Assembly (NCBI RefSeq): GCF_009725995.1
Contig: NZ_RCNS01000003.1
Span: 873,030 to 937,029 of the forward strand
DNA length: 64,000 nt
From: Zobellia laminariae
GTDB lineage: Bacteria; Bacteroidota; Bacteroidia; Flavobacteriales; Flavobacteriaceae
Direction of reading: 5' to 3'
The notes beneath the pieces are model-generated. The model was given only the letters and a program-made list of their open reading frames with translations. It made no database searches and had not been told where the DNA came from. The position numbers were made by a program, and so were the translations under genes. Below are positions 1 through 8,097 of the stretch, piece after piece. Positions within the stretch are counted from its first letter, which is position 1. Each line of letters opens with the position of its first letter.

Positions 1-103
1 TATATTAAGAGAAGATAAGTATTCTTTAATCATAGGTTTTTTGATACTTTTTTTGTCAACCTATTTCAGGAAAGTACAGTCATTCAGCTTGTTGCCAACT
101 TGT

Positions 104-176
104 TTATATGCGGAACATTCCGTCTTATATCCTACCAATCTGGCGTGATATGCGGAAGTTAAGGTTTAATTTATCA
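104..176. repeat. Possible recombination-site sequence beside integrase
   Basis: The stretch downstream of the first integrase has the word TATGCGGAA twice (about 110 and 160). The first copy is part of a small perfect palindrome, CGGAA-CA-TTCCG. Such short inverted and direct repeats next to a tyrosine recombinase gene are the usual form of a core recombination site. No second site is visible in the window, so this is only a suggestion. Confidence 0.25.
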
Positions 177-229
177 CTATTATTTTTCACTTTTTATTTA
201 CTATATAAGAATGCAATTTAATTCTTAAT

Positions 230-1342
230 TTAAATATTGTCGTAAGGATTTTTTATTCTACTCAAACTATTGTTCGATACATGGGTGTAGATCATGGTGG
301 TTTTGGGGCTGTTATGCCCCAGTAACTCTTGTATATACCTGATATCGGTGCCATTTTCCAACAAATGGGTCGCAAAACTATGCCGTAAAGTATGTAACGT
401 AATCCTTTTGTTAATTCTTGCTTTTTCAACCGCATGTTTAAGTACTCTCTGTGCACTGGCACTCGAATATTTTGCAGTGCCCTGCCCTTCGAACAAATAC
501 TCCTTGGGCCTATAAATCTTATAGTAGTCCCTTAGAAGCTGCAAAAAAGATACGGAAAGCAAAGTATATCGATCCTTCTTCCCTTTTCCCCCTTTGATAT
601 GGATCAGCATCCGTTTACTATCGATATCCCAAATTTTTAAGTCAATGGCCTCCCCTACCCGCAATCCACCGGAATAGATAAGGCTCAATAAAGTTCTATG
701 TTTAATATTTGTAATTGCTTCGAACAGCCGCTTTATCTCTTCCATACTTAGCACTACAGGTAGTTTTCGCTCCTTTTGTGGCCTTTCCAAATGGAGTTCA
801 TCGACACTTTTACCTAAATAACAAAGGTATTTCTTGATCCCGCTAATGCATTGGTTCTGATACGAAACGGATTTATTGCGCCTCACTATGAAATCATAAT
901 TGAAAGATTCGATCAGCCGTTTACCCATGTCATCGGTCTTCTTTAATTTAGCGTACCTAACAAAAAAAGATGTCACTTCAACATAGGTATTGATGGTGTT
1001 TTCGCTCAATCTTCGCTGCCGCAACCATTTTTTGAACTTATCGATATCCTCCGACCGAGGCCCGTCCAATTCCGGTAGACAAATGGGCTTTTCAATGATT
1101 TTTATCGGTGCCTTACCTTTCAGACCACTATAATCCACATAGCAATTTATTTTCCTTAAATGGTTGAATATTTTTCTTTTATTTTTTCCCGAGTTCTCGA
1201 TATAATAAGTCCGCTTTTGCGAACACCACTTTACATCGGGAAGCTTCCTCAGGTGTAACCCAACGGAATCTTCTTTGGCAAAGTCAATGGCGATGCGCAC
1301 TTCTTCATCTGCAGTAAACAATGTCAATTTCACTTCACTCAT
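230..1342 (-). CDS. Tyrosine recombinase (XerD/integron-integrase-like)
   Basis: This 370-residue site-specific recombinase would cut and join DNA through a covalent phosphotyrosine. Residues 1-90 form an extra N-terminal domain of unknown role. Residues about 95-180 are the SAM-like core-binding domain, and about 190-365 the catalytic domain. The catalytic set is visible: Arg in SGGLRVGEA, Lys in GGKGKKDRY, HTLRHSFATHLL, LLGHNSPKTT and the nucleophile Tyr in IYTHVS. The compact catalytic domain with GKGKKDR resembles XerC/D and integron-type integrases more than phage integrases. It starts with ATG and stands alone, with no cargo gene beside it in the window. Whether it moves an element or is a resident recombinase cannot be told. 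Confidence 0.9.
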   Translation of the reverse strand: MSEVKLTLFTADEEVRIAIDFAKEDSVGLHLRKLPDVKWCSQKRTYYIENSGKNKRKIFNHLRKINCYVDYSGLKGKAPIKIIEKPICLPELDGPRSEDIDKFKKWLRQRRLSENTINTYVEVTSFFVRYAKLKKTDDMGKRLIESFNYDFIVRRNKSVSYQNQCISGIKKYLCYLGKSVDELHLERPQKERKLPVVLSMEEIKRLFEAITNIKHRTLLSLIYSGGLRVGEAIDLKIWDIDSKRMLIHIKGGKGKKDRYTLLSVSFLQLLRDYYKIYRPKEYLFEGQGTAKYSSASAQRVLKHAVEKARINKRITLHTLRHSFATHLLENGTDIRYIQELLGHNSPKTTMIYTHVSNNSLSRIKNPYDNI

Positions 1343-1855
1343 CCTATTTCTTCCCTATATGATGTATGATCAACAACAACCGATCATCAATTATTGAATT
1401 ACAATATATTTAATTACAGATTGTTATGCAAAAACCTTCTCTAAAACCGATCCTATGTCCCAAAGCAGGAGCTCTATCTCTGCCGGATAGAAAAAACCTT
1501 TACTTATTATATCCTTTGTGCTTTCCCCTTTTCATTCTTATGTAAAAACGGAAATCCCATGTTCACTGCATAGATCTTCATCGGCTTTAAAATAAATAAC
1601 GTCTATTATTTTACCCTTTACTTCCCATAGTGCCTTTAGCGATTCCCTTTGGTCCCTAGCCTATCAAGATGCGGCCCGGAAAAAGCTTTTATAAAAAGAG
1701 CGAGTCTACGAGCCTGGTTATGCAAAGCGTCCCGGGGCGGATCTTGTTCCTTTGGACAATGGGAAACGGAGCCGTGGTAAGTGAACTATAAAATCCTGCA
1801 CGTTTTCATTCATGGGTGAACCTGTAACTCATGATCCGGTCCATCGTGAACAAGC

Positions 1856-1885
1856 GGACTTGATTCCCTTTTCGGAATCGTGTCC
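1856..1885. repeat. Hairpin, 12-bp stem
   Basis: Arms 1856-1867 and 1874-1885 pair over 12 positions with one T-T mismatch and one G-T pair around a six-base loop (CTTTTC). No T tract follows on either strand, so it is not a typical terminator. Confidence 0.6.
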
Positions 1886-1909
1886 AAGACAATTCAGCGG
1901 ACCGCTTTT

Positions 1910-1940
1910 CCCTCCATGGTGCCTTTCGCACCGTGGAGGG
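1910..1940. repeat. Hairpin, 13-bp GC-rich stem
   Basis: Arms 1910-1922 and 1928-1940 pair over 13 positions with a single G-T pair and a five-base loop (CTTTC). A smaller palindrome, AGCGG-A-CCGCT, lies just before it at 1897-1907. It sits about 80 bases past the end of the 2018-3223 integrase, but lacks the T run of an intrinsic terminator. It may be an RNA structure or a protein-binding site of the mobile element. Confidence 0.65.
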
Positions 1941-2017
1941 GAACGGGGTGAGCGGCTTCAAGGTTCAACAATGGTCTTCGCTTCAGCGGAACCCTTTGAG
2001 ATTTGACCTAATTCCGT

Positions 2018-3223
2018 TCATGCCCTCAACTTGGTCCGCAGGGCATCGATATCGTTCGAGATTTTCGTATCGACCACCCGGGCATAGATCTGTGTCGTGC
2101 TGATTTTATGGTGCCCCAAGAGTTTGGATACCGTTTCGATCGGTACACCGTTGGCAAGGGTGACCGTAGTGGCGAAGGTATGCCTCGCAGCATGAAAACT
2201 CAATTTTTTACGAATATTGAGGGCATCGGCAATATCCCGTAGGTACTGATTGGTCTTTTGATTGGAACAAACGGGCAACAGAATCTCTTGGTTGATCACC
2301 TTCGGATGTGTCCGGTAACGCTCTAGAATGGTATCGGCCTCCTCCAATAACGGTATCCGTACCTGGGTGTCGGTCTTCATCCTTCGGATATAGATCCATC
2401 TCGTTCCGTCGATGCCCGTCCTCACGTGTTCCCGTTTGAGCGACCGTACATCCGCATAGGCAAGCCCCGTATAACAGCAGAACACGAAGATATCCCTTGT
2501 CACGGTAAGGGCCGTGCGTTCGAACTGTCCGTTCCTGACCCGTTCGAGTTCCTGATGGTCAAGGTAGACCATATCCACCCTATCGAAGCGGAGCTTAAAA
2601 CGCAGGGTCGGGTTCTTTTCGATCCATTCCAGGTGGAATGCCAGACGCATCAACTTTTTGAAACGTTCCATATGCTTCATCACACCGTTGTTATGCAAAC
2701 CCGGTCGTTCCCGTAAATAGTCCTCAAATCCCAAGGTGAAGCCGTAATCGATCCGCTTGAGATAGATGTCATTACTTTTATGCACCTTCTTTACGTAGTC
2801 CCTTAGGTAGCTCGATGTGGTGGTGTAGTTTTTCAAGGTACCGTATTTTAGCACCTTTTTCATCTTGTCATTATGATAGTCCAAGAGTGACCCCATTGTA
2901 TTATGGGTCACATCTTGGCCAAGGTACCGTTCCTTGAGGGTATCGGAGGTAATGATCCGTTCTTCTTTTATCAAGTCCTCATAAATATTATGGAGTCGTG
3001 TCCTTACGGTCTCAACCTTTCGGTTGACCAGGCGGCTCTTGGCACCGTTGCCCTGCATCTTTCCGGCGGACTGGTTCCACTTTTCAAAGGGTAGGTCATG
3101 TTTAAGGCTGATCTCCTTCGACCGGCCGTTAACAGTGATCCGGACATACAAAAGGGCTTGTTCGGGACTGTTCTTCTTTTTTCGTACAAAAAAGGAAATG
3201 GAGAATGTTAGGTTCGTTCGCAT
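2018..3223 (-). CDS. Bacteroidota-type integrase of a genomic island
   Basis: This is a 401-residue tyrosine integrase with three parts: an N-terminal arm-DNA-binding domain (about 1-90), a SAM-like core-binding domain (about 100-200) and a catalytic domain (about 215-395). Visible catalytic motifs are CCYTGLAYADV (Arg is replaced here by Ala-Tyr, as is common in this Bacteroidota group), RRMKT for the Lys, FHAARHTFAT, LLGHHKISTT and YARVVD with the Tyr. The layout matches integrases of Bacteroidota conjugative and mobilisable elements. GC and codon use are higher than in the core genes nearby, which suggests transfer. It reads away from tRNA-Pro, with a cluster of direct repeats in between, as in islands integrated at a tRNA gene. 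Confidence 0.9.
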   Translation of the reverse strand: MRTNLTFSISFFVRKKKNSPEQALLYVRITVNGRSKEISLKHDLPFEKWNQSAGKMQGNGAKSRLVNRKVETVRTRLHNIYEDLIKEERIITSDTLKERYLGQDVTHNTMGSLLDYHNDKMKKVLKYGTLKNYTTTSSYLRDYVKKVHKSNDIYLKRIDYGFTLGFEDYLRERPGLHNNGVMKHMERFKKLMRLAFHLEWIEKNPTLRFKLRFDRVDMVYLDHQELERVRNGQFERTALTVTRDIFVFCCYTGLAYADVRSLKREHVRTGIDGTRWIYIRRMKTDTQVRIPLLEEADTILERYRTHPKVINQEILLPVCSNQKTNQYLRDIADALNIRKKLSFHAARHTFATTVTLANGVPIETVSKLLGHHKISTTQIYARVVDTKISNDIDALRTKLRA

Positions 3224-3315
3224 CGTATATGCTTTTTTAAATGAAACAAAAGATTTATACGAAAGTCAAACTACACGTCCACCAAGGGCGGACAACGGTA
3301 CCAATATACAAAAAA

Positions 3316-3369
3316 TGAACTCACGATTGACTCACGATTTGACAATGAACTCACGGTGAACTCACGATT
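3316..3369. repeat. Four direct repeats, likely integrase arm-type sites
   Basis: The word TGA(A)CTCACGATT occurs four times in 54 bases (starting near 3316, 3328, 3346 and 3357); the third copy ends in GGT. The repeats lie between the integrase start (3223) and tRNA-Pro. An arm-binding domain in the integrase and repeated short sites beside the attachment site is the known arrangement in elements such as CTnDOT. The assignment as arm sites is inference. Confidence 0.6.
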
Positions 3370-3401
3370 AAAATGGTGGTAATTGTGTTAAAATAAGGTA
3401 C

Positions 3402-3442
3402 AAAAAAAAGGTAACTATATGAAAATCATATAATTACCTTTT
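3402..3442 (-). terminator. Terminator of the tRNA-Ser/tRNA-Pro transcript
   Basis: On the minus strand a 15-bp stem (3426-3440 with 3408-3422, one mismatch) and a three-base loop are followed by eight T residues (complement of 3402-3409). It lies about 30 bases past the 3' end of tRNA-Pro. A second, weaker 8-bp inverted repeat (3445-3452 with 3459-3466) stands between the tRNA and this stem. Confidence 0.8.
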
Positions 3443-3470
3443 ACTTAACATATTTTAGTATGTTAAAAAG

Positions 3471-3545
3471 TCGGGGTGGCAGGATTCGAACCTGCGACCT
3501 CCGCGTCCCAAACGCGGCGCGATAACCGGGCTACGCTACACCCCG
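3471..3545 (-). tRNA. tRNA-Pro (anticodon TGG)
   Basis: The minus-strand sequence folds as a tRNA. The acceptor stem CGGGGTG pairs with CACCCCG, the discriminator is A, and the T loop is GGTTCGAATCC. The anticodon loop TTTGGGA reads TGG (Pro). CCA is not encoded. Its 3' end faces the island integrase, so it is the likely integration target. Confidence 0.95.
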
Positions 3546-3620
3546 ATAATATGGTTATCTTCTTTTATTCACTACTTGAGAAATATTTTCTGCCCTCGCA
3601 ATTTGCTTTGACAGCTATTG

Positions 3621-3709
3621 CGGAGAGACAGGGATTCGAACCCTGGGTAAGTGTTTCCACCTACGACGATTTAGCAAACCGTTCCTTTCGGCCACTCAGG
3701 CACCTCTCC
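3621..3709 (-). tRNA. tRNA-Ser (anticodon GCT)
   Basis: An 89-base class II tRNA. The acceptor stem GGAGAGG pairs with TCTCTCC, the variable arm is long, the T loop is GGTTCGAATCC, and the anticodon loop TTGCTAA reads GCT (Ser, AGC/AGT codons). It is followed after 75 bases by tRNA-Pro on the same strand, so the two are probably cotranscribed. Confidence 0.95.
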
Positions 3710-3765
3710 AATAATCTCTTTAAAGAACTTAATTTTAGCACCGTTAGGTGGTTAAAATTGCGGTT

Positions 3766-3798
3766 GCAAATGTATATTTTAGTATTCAATTTCACAAC
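3766..3798 (-). promoter_or_regulatory. Promoter of the tRNA-Ser/tRNA-Pro unit
   Basis: On the minus strand GTTG (3795-3798) and TACATTTGC (3766-3774) are separated by 20 bases. This fits the Bacteroidota consensus TTTG-N19/20-TAnnTTTG. It lies about 57 bases before the tRNA-Ser 5' end. Confidence 0.7.
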
Positions 3799-3892
3799 TA
3801 TTTCTTTCATTTTTTTCAAGAAATTTAAAACTATTTTAAATCGGCATTTAAAAAAATAAAATAGGTGACATTTGAACTTTCCTACCACCTTA

Positions 3893-5941
3893 TCATTCAG
3901 GATATTCCACTCGCAAATGATAAATGTTTATCAATTTTTGTTTGAAAATCTTTTTTATCGCTTCAATCTCTTTAAAGGTAATATTCGCATTTAAAAACTG
4001 CCCAGCGCTCATTTGTCCCGCTACAATTTTATCTACAAAGTCTTCAATAATTCCAGAAGTTGGATTTTTTAAACTTTTGGAGGCCGCCTCTACAGAATCT
4101 GCCATCATAAGTATTGCCGTTTCTTTTGAAAAAGGTATTGGTCCGGGATATCTGAAATTTGCTTGATCTACGTCCTCATCTATTTCTTGTTGTTTTTTAT
4201 AAAAGTAATAGACTAAACTAGTGCCATGGTGAGACCTTATAAAATCTATAACACGATCTGGAAGTTTGTTTTTCCTAGCCAGTTCAATCCCATCAATAAC
4301 ATGATTGATAATTATTTTAGCGCTCTCCTTTGGAGCCAACTCGTCATGCGGGTTCACATTCGTTATCTGGTTCTCAGTAAAATAAGTTGGGTGGTTCATC
4401 TTACCAATATCATGATACAGCGCTCCTACCCTCACCAACATAGCATTAGCCCCTATTTCATTGGCTGCTGCTTCCGCAAGATTCGCTACTTGCAGGGAAT
4501 GATGAAAAGTGCCTGGGGCCTTGTTAGAGAGCTCTTTTAATAGTTTGGAGTTGGTATCCGACAATTCTAGTAGAGAGACATCAGAGACCAGCCCAAAGAC
4601 CTTCTCGTACACATAGATCAACGGTTGAACAAAGAGCGTAATCATTCCGTTTAATAAGAACAGTCCTAAAGTAAACCATTGTATATTATCTAAATTGCCT
4701 TCATGTATGATATGAAAAGCCAAATACCCCACCACGTATATCAACGTAATCTGACCGACAGATATAAAAAGGTTCGCCCTTTTATATAATTCAGAGACCG
4801 TTAATATGGTGACTATACCGACTATTATTTGTAGAAAGATGTATTCAAAGCTGTTAGGCACTACAAAACCTAATATGAGCACGGTTAGCACATGAACAAA
4901 AAGGCCCAATCTGGCATCAAAAAATGTTTTGAGTACCAAGGGTAAAATACATATGGGTACTACAAATACAAAGGCCTCGTCATATTTAACCACCATGGTG
5001 GTGACGAACACCATAAAAAGAATATTAAAGAAGATAAATGTAACCTTGGTATTGTTCTCAAAATCTTCCTTTCTATATCTCTTAAGGAAAAGAAACAGCA
5101 TCATCAGTACCAATGCCACTAGAACAGTATACCCAAAAAGTATAAAATAATAGTTTTTGGCTGTCCACAGTTCAGACTCAAACTCCGCTTTTAAAGAGTT
5201 TAAAACAGTAAGGTTCTCTGCCTCAACGACCTCCCCTTTTGCTATTATAAGTTTACCCTCATCTACAGCTCCCCTTGTATGAGATATACCTGATAGTGCT
5301 TCGTTTAAGGCTCTTTCTGATAAATTTTTATCATAAATGATATTCGGCTTAACAATATCTAAAAAAAGGTCTTGATACTCTCGGGCGTAAATAACTAAAT
5401 CTTTTTCTTGAAGTATTTTCTGGAGCGCCTCTCTTAAATTTCTAATTTGAATAAGACTACTTACCTGAACGGTTTCCGCTTGATTATCCTTTACAAGATA
5501 AAGTTGGTCTTTTATGCTTCGCTTATTGGACTGAGCTAAAATGCCGTTTTTATATAATTTCTTAAGAATATCTTTTCCTGCAGAATCTAGAGCCTCTAAG
5601 GCACTTGCACTAAATCTTTCCCCTGTAAATACCTCATAGAATTTCTTTTCATATTCTTTGCTCACGGCTTCCTCTACAGAAGAATCAAGCCTGTAATAAT
5701 CTATTTGATTTTCAAGAAATTCTGCCTTTTCTCTTGAAATATCCTCATTATCTTTCTGAATAGAAAAATCAAAGGGGGCATACAAATTTTCGTATTGCCA
5801 AGGTTTCCCTTTTTGAAATTCATATTTAAATTTCCCTCCTTTAGGAAAGAAGAAAACAATACAGGCAACCGAAACCAAGTATAAAAAATACTTATATAGA
5901 AGCGATTGGTTTTTAAAAACTTTATCCAGAATATTGCGCAT
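3893..5941 (-). CDS. pgpH: 7TM-HD cyclic-di-AMP phosphodiesterase, PgpH family
   Basis: A 682-residue membrane enzyme of the PgpH type, whose known members hydrolyse the second messenger c-di-AMP to pApA. One N-terminal membrane helix (about 16-32) is followed by a large extracytoplasmic 7TMR-HDED domain (about 40-260). Seven membrane helices (about 263-445) and a cytoplasmic HD domain (about 470-645) follow. Metal-binding motifs are visible: FHHSLQVANLAE, YHDIGK (His510-Asp511) and RSHHGTS. All HD residues expected for activity are present. It is transcribed away from the thiolase gene and ends before the tRNA pair. Confidence 0.9.
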   Translation of the reverse strand: MRNILDKVFKNQSLLYKYFLYLVSVACIVFFFPKGGKFKYEFQKGKPWQYENLYAPFDFSIQKDNEDISREKAEFLENQIDYYRLDSSVEEAVSKEYEKKFYEVFTGERFSASALEALDSAGKDILKKLYKNGILAQSNKRSIKDQLYLVKDNQAETVQVSSLIQIRNLREALQKILQEKDLVIYAREYQDLFLDIVKPNIIYDKNLSERALNEALSGISHTRGAVDEGKLIIAKGEVVEAENLTVLNSLKAEFESELWTAKNYYFILFGYTVLVALVLMMLFLFLKRYRKEDFENNTKVTFIFFNILFMVFVTTMVVKYDEAFVFVVPICILPLVLKTFFDARLGLFVHVLTVLILGFVVPNSFEYIFLQIIVGIVTILTVSELYKRANLFISVGQITLIYVVGYLAFHIIHEGNLDNIQWFTLGLFLLNGMITLFVQPLIYVYEKVFGLVSDVSLLELSDTNSKLLKELSNKAPGTFHHSLQVANLAEAAANEIGANAMLVRVGALYHDIGKMNHPTYFTENQITNVNPHDELAPKESAKIIINHVIDGIELARKNKLPDRVIDFIRSHHGTSLVYYFYKKQQEIDEDVDQANFRYPGPIPFSKETAILMMADSVEAASKSLKNPTSGIIEDFVDKIVAGQMSAGQFLNANITFKEIEAIKKIFKQKLINIYHLRVEYPE

Positions 5942-5958
5942 GAGCTTGGTATCTGAGT

Positions 5959-5966
5959 CAAAAATA
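5959..5966 (-). promoter_or_regulatory. Putative -7 box for pgpH
   Basis: The minus strand has TATTTTTG, a full match to the Bacteroidota -7 element TAnnTTTG, 17 bases before the pgpH start codon. The -33 element is poor, so the call rests on the -7 box and position. Confidence 0.45.
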
Positions 5967-6029
5967 GAAAATTATAAACTTCCGACAGGCTTTTATAGAA
6001 ACAACGAAATGTATTGCCTATTAATTTCT

Positions 6030-6038
6030 TAGTTTTGC
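6030..6038 (+). promoter_or_regulatory. Putative -7 box for the thiolase gene
   Basis: TAGTTTTGC matches TAnnTTTG(C/T) and lies 24 bases before the thiolase start. No good -33 box is seen at the usual distance. Confidence 0.45.
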
Positions 6039-6062
6039 AATACGAGAAACTCTTGCTTTAAT

Positions 6063-7235
6063 ATGAAAAATGTAGTTATAGTATCTGCCACAAGAACCCC
6101 AATTGGGAGCTTTATGGGAGCTTTATCCACAATTCCAGCCCCAAAACTTGGAGCTGCGGCCATAAAAGCGGCACTTGCAAAAATAAATCTTGACCCAAAA
6201 TTAGTTGACGAAGTCATCATGGGCAACGTGGTTCAAGCCGGAACAGGCCAAGCACCTGCAAGACAAGCAGCTATTTTTGCAGGAATACCGGACAGTGTAC
6301 CGTGTACTACTATAAATAAGGTTTGTGCTTCGGGCATGAAAGCAGTTATGCAAGCCGCTCAAGCAATAGCTTTAGGAGATATTTCAGTTGCTGTTGCAGG
6401 AGGAATGGAAAATATGAGTCTTATTCCTCATTATGTACATATGAGAAATGGACAAAAATTTGGACCTACTACTCTGGAAGATGGCATGCAAAAAGATGGT
6501 CTTGTAGATGTTTACGACCAAGAAGCCATGGGCGTCTGTGCCGATGCCTGTGCTACGGAGTATAATTTTAGCCGTGAAGACCAAGATAATTATGCCATTC
6601 AATCCTATAACCGTTCTGCGGAAGCATGGAAAAACGGAAAATTCACTAATGAGGTTTCTCCTGTAGAAGTACCTCAACGCCGTGGAGAACCTATCATTGT
6701 TTCTGAAGACGAAGAATTCAAAAACGTTAGAATAGATAAAATTCCAGCGTTACGCCCAGCATTTTCAAAAGACGGTACGGTTACCGCAGCAAATGCATCT
6801 ACTATTAATGATGGTGCAGCTGCGCTAGTATTAATGAGTGCAGAAAAAGCGGAAGAACTAGGTTTAAAACCTTTAGCTACTATAAGAGGTTATGCTGATG
6901 CAGCTCAAGAGCCAAAATGGTTTACCACTGCACCGGCAAAAGCTCTTCCCAAAGCAATTGCTAAAGCTGGTATTTCAATAGACGATATAGACTTTTTTGA
7001 ATTCAATGAGGCTTTTTCTGTGGTTGGGTTAGCCAATATGAAATTATTAGGATTAACTGACACCAATGTAAATGTAAACGGCGGTGCTGTTTCATTAGGA
7101 CATCCTTTGGGTTGTTCAGGTGCACGTATACTTATTACGCTCCTTAATGTTTTAGAGCAAAATAACGCAAAGTTAGGGGCTGCCGCAATATGTAATGGCG
7201 GAGGTGGCGCTTCTGCAATAATTGTAGAACGATAA
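6063..7235 (+). CDS. Acetyl-CoA C-acetyltransferase (thiolase)
   Basis: A 390-residue thiolase of full family length. It condenses two acetyl-CoA to acetoacetyl-CoA, or cleaves 3-ketoacyl-CoA in the reverse direction. The acylated cysteine is Cys88 in NKVCASGMKAV. The C-terminal half has the catalytic His in GHPLGCSGAR and the second Cys (Cys377) in CNGGGGAS. The N-terminal motif SATRTPIGSFMG is typical of the short-chain (AtoB/PhaA) group rather than FadA. The gene is followed after 25 bases by the NlpC/P60 gene on the same strand, so the two probably share a transcript; no functional link is evident. Confidence 0.93.
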   Translation: MKNVVIVSATRTPIGSFMGALSTIPAPKLGAAAIKAALAKINLDPKLVDEVIMGNVVQAGTGQAPARQAAIFAGIPDSVPCTTINKVCASGMKAVMQAAQAIALGDISVAVAGGMENMSLIPHYVHMRNGQKFGPTTLEDGMQKDGLVDVYDQEAMGVCADACATEYNFSREDQDNYAIQSYNRSAEAWKNGKFTNEVSPVEVPQRRGEPIIVSEDEEFKNVRIDKIPALRPAFSKDGTVTAANASTINDGAAALVLMSAEKAEELGLKPLATIRGYADAAQEPKWFTTAPAKALPKAIAKAGISIDDIDFFEFNEAFSVVGLANMKLLGLTDTNVNVNGGAVSLGHPLGCSGARILITLLNVLEQNNAKLGAAAICNGGGGASAIIVER

Positions 7236-7260
7236 AGAATACCTTCACTCAACCAACCAT

Positions 7261-8013
7261 ATGCAATACGGTATTTGTCCCTTAAGTATAGTTTCCGTTC
7301 GCGTAAATGCCGATGAAACATCAGAAATGGTTTCTCAACTGGTATACGGAGAACACTTTAAAGTCTTGGAGCGCAGGAAAGCCTGGAGTCGCATTCGCGT
7401 TGCTTTTGATAAGTTTGAAGGATGGGTGAGCAATCATCAGATGAACTTAATATCGGAAGAAGATTATGATTCTATTGAATCTTCTACTGATATTGGCTAC
7501 ACATCAGATCTCATTTCTTTTGTTGAAACTGAAAATTCTATACTATTACCCGTTATCCTGGGATCTTCAACCTGTAACTGTGCTGTCCTTTCACACACTT
7601 TTGATGGTAAGACCAACGGTAACAAAAAGGACAAAACAGAACTTATACAAACTGCTTTACTATACCTAAACGCACCTTATTTATGGGGAGGCAAGACTCC
7701 TTTTGGTATTGATGCTGCAGGGTTTACCCAAATGGTTTATAAGATTAACGGATATCGTTTATTAAGAAAAGCCGCAGAACAATCTAAACAAGGCCATGCT
7801 TTGAGTTTTATAGAAGAAACTGAGGCAGGAGACTTAGCTTTTTTTGATAACAATGAAGGCGAGATATACCATGTGGGTATCATTATGGAAAACAACTACA
7901 TTATTCATGTAGACGGAAAAGTACGAATAGATCGTATTGACCATACCGGCATATTCAATACTGAAATAGGCAATTACACACACAAACTAAGGGTCATAAA
8001 ACAAATCGTTTAA
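7261..8013 (+). CDS. SH3b-NlpC/P60 protein lacking the catalytic cysteine
   Basis: A 250-residue protein with a bacterial SH3-like domain (about 1-65) and a C-terminal NlpC/P60 fold (about 122-250). Active members cut peptidoglycan stem peptides with a Cys-His-polar triad. Here the usual Asp-Cys-Ser-Gly is Asp151-Ala152-Ala153-Gly154 (GCT at 7714-7716), so the nucleophile is gone. The surrounding motif (YLWGGKTPFG, then GFTQMVYK) and the later His204 and His216 are kept. It has no signal peptide, so it may act in the cytoplasm or be exported another way. The intact frame and kept fold suggest a binding or regulatory role rather than a decaying gene. Confidence 0.85.
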   Translation: MQYGICPLSIVSVRVNADETSEMVSQLVYGEHFKVLERRKAWSRIRVAFDKFEGWVSNHQMNLISEEDYDSIESSTDIGYTSDLISFVETENSILLPVILGSSTCNCAVLSHTFDGKTNGNKKDKTELIQTALLYLNAPYLWGGKTPFGIDAAGFTQMVYKINGYRLLRKAAEQSKQGHALSFIEETEAGDLAFFDNNEGEIYHVGIIMENNYIIHVDGKVRIDRIDHTGIFNTEIGNYTHKLRVIKQIV

Positions 8014-8041
8014 ACCCAAACTGATATAAAATAAAGCAAAT

Positions 8042-8077
8042 AAAAAATCCCCTAGGAAATTCCTAGGGGATTTTTTT
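8042..8077. terminator. Bidirectional terminator
   Basis: A perfect stem, AAAAAATCCCCTAGG against its complement, has a five-base AAATT loop, with T runs on both strands. It stands between the convergent NlpC/P60 and TPR genes. Confidence 0.9.
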
Positions 8078-8097
8078 ATAATTATGTTATCGGCAAA

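Larger units (their letters stand above)
1343..2017. other. Non-coding, structured intergenic stretch between two integrases
   Basis: There is no convincing gene here. A 64-codon plus-strand frame (1812-2006) has a composition that follows the hairpins rather than a protein. From about 1660 to 1990 the sequence is clearly richer in GC than its surroundings and contains several inverted repeats (1856-1885, 1897-1907, 1910-1940). The first part (1343-1660) is AT-rich and holds nothing I recognise. It is probably accessory DNA of the island, either the remains of an element or a structured RNA. Confidence 0.5.

Noticed and set aside
1812..2006. 64-codon plus-strand frame in the integrase gap
   Set aside because: Its sequence follows the arms of two hairpins; no family resemblance and no promoter.
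3476..3888. Frames across the tRNA genes
   Set aside because: They are translations of tRNA-Pro and tRNA-Ser (for example AGFEPAT and RQGFEPW come from T-loop sequence).
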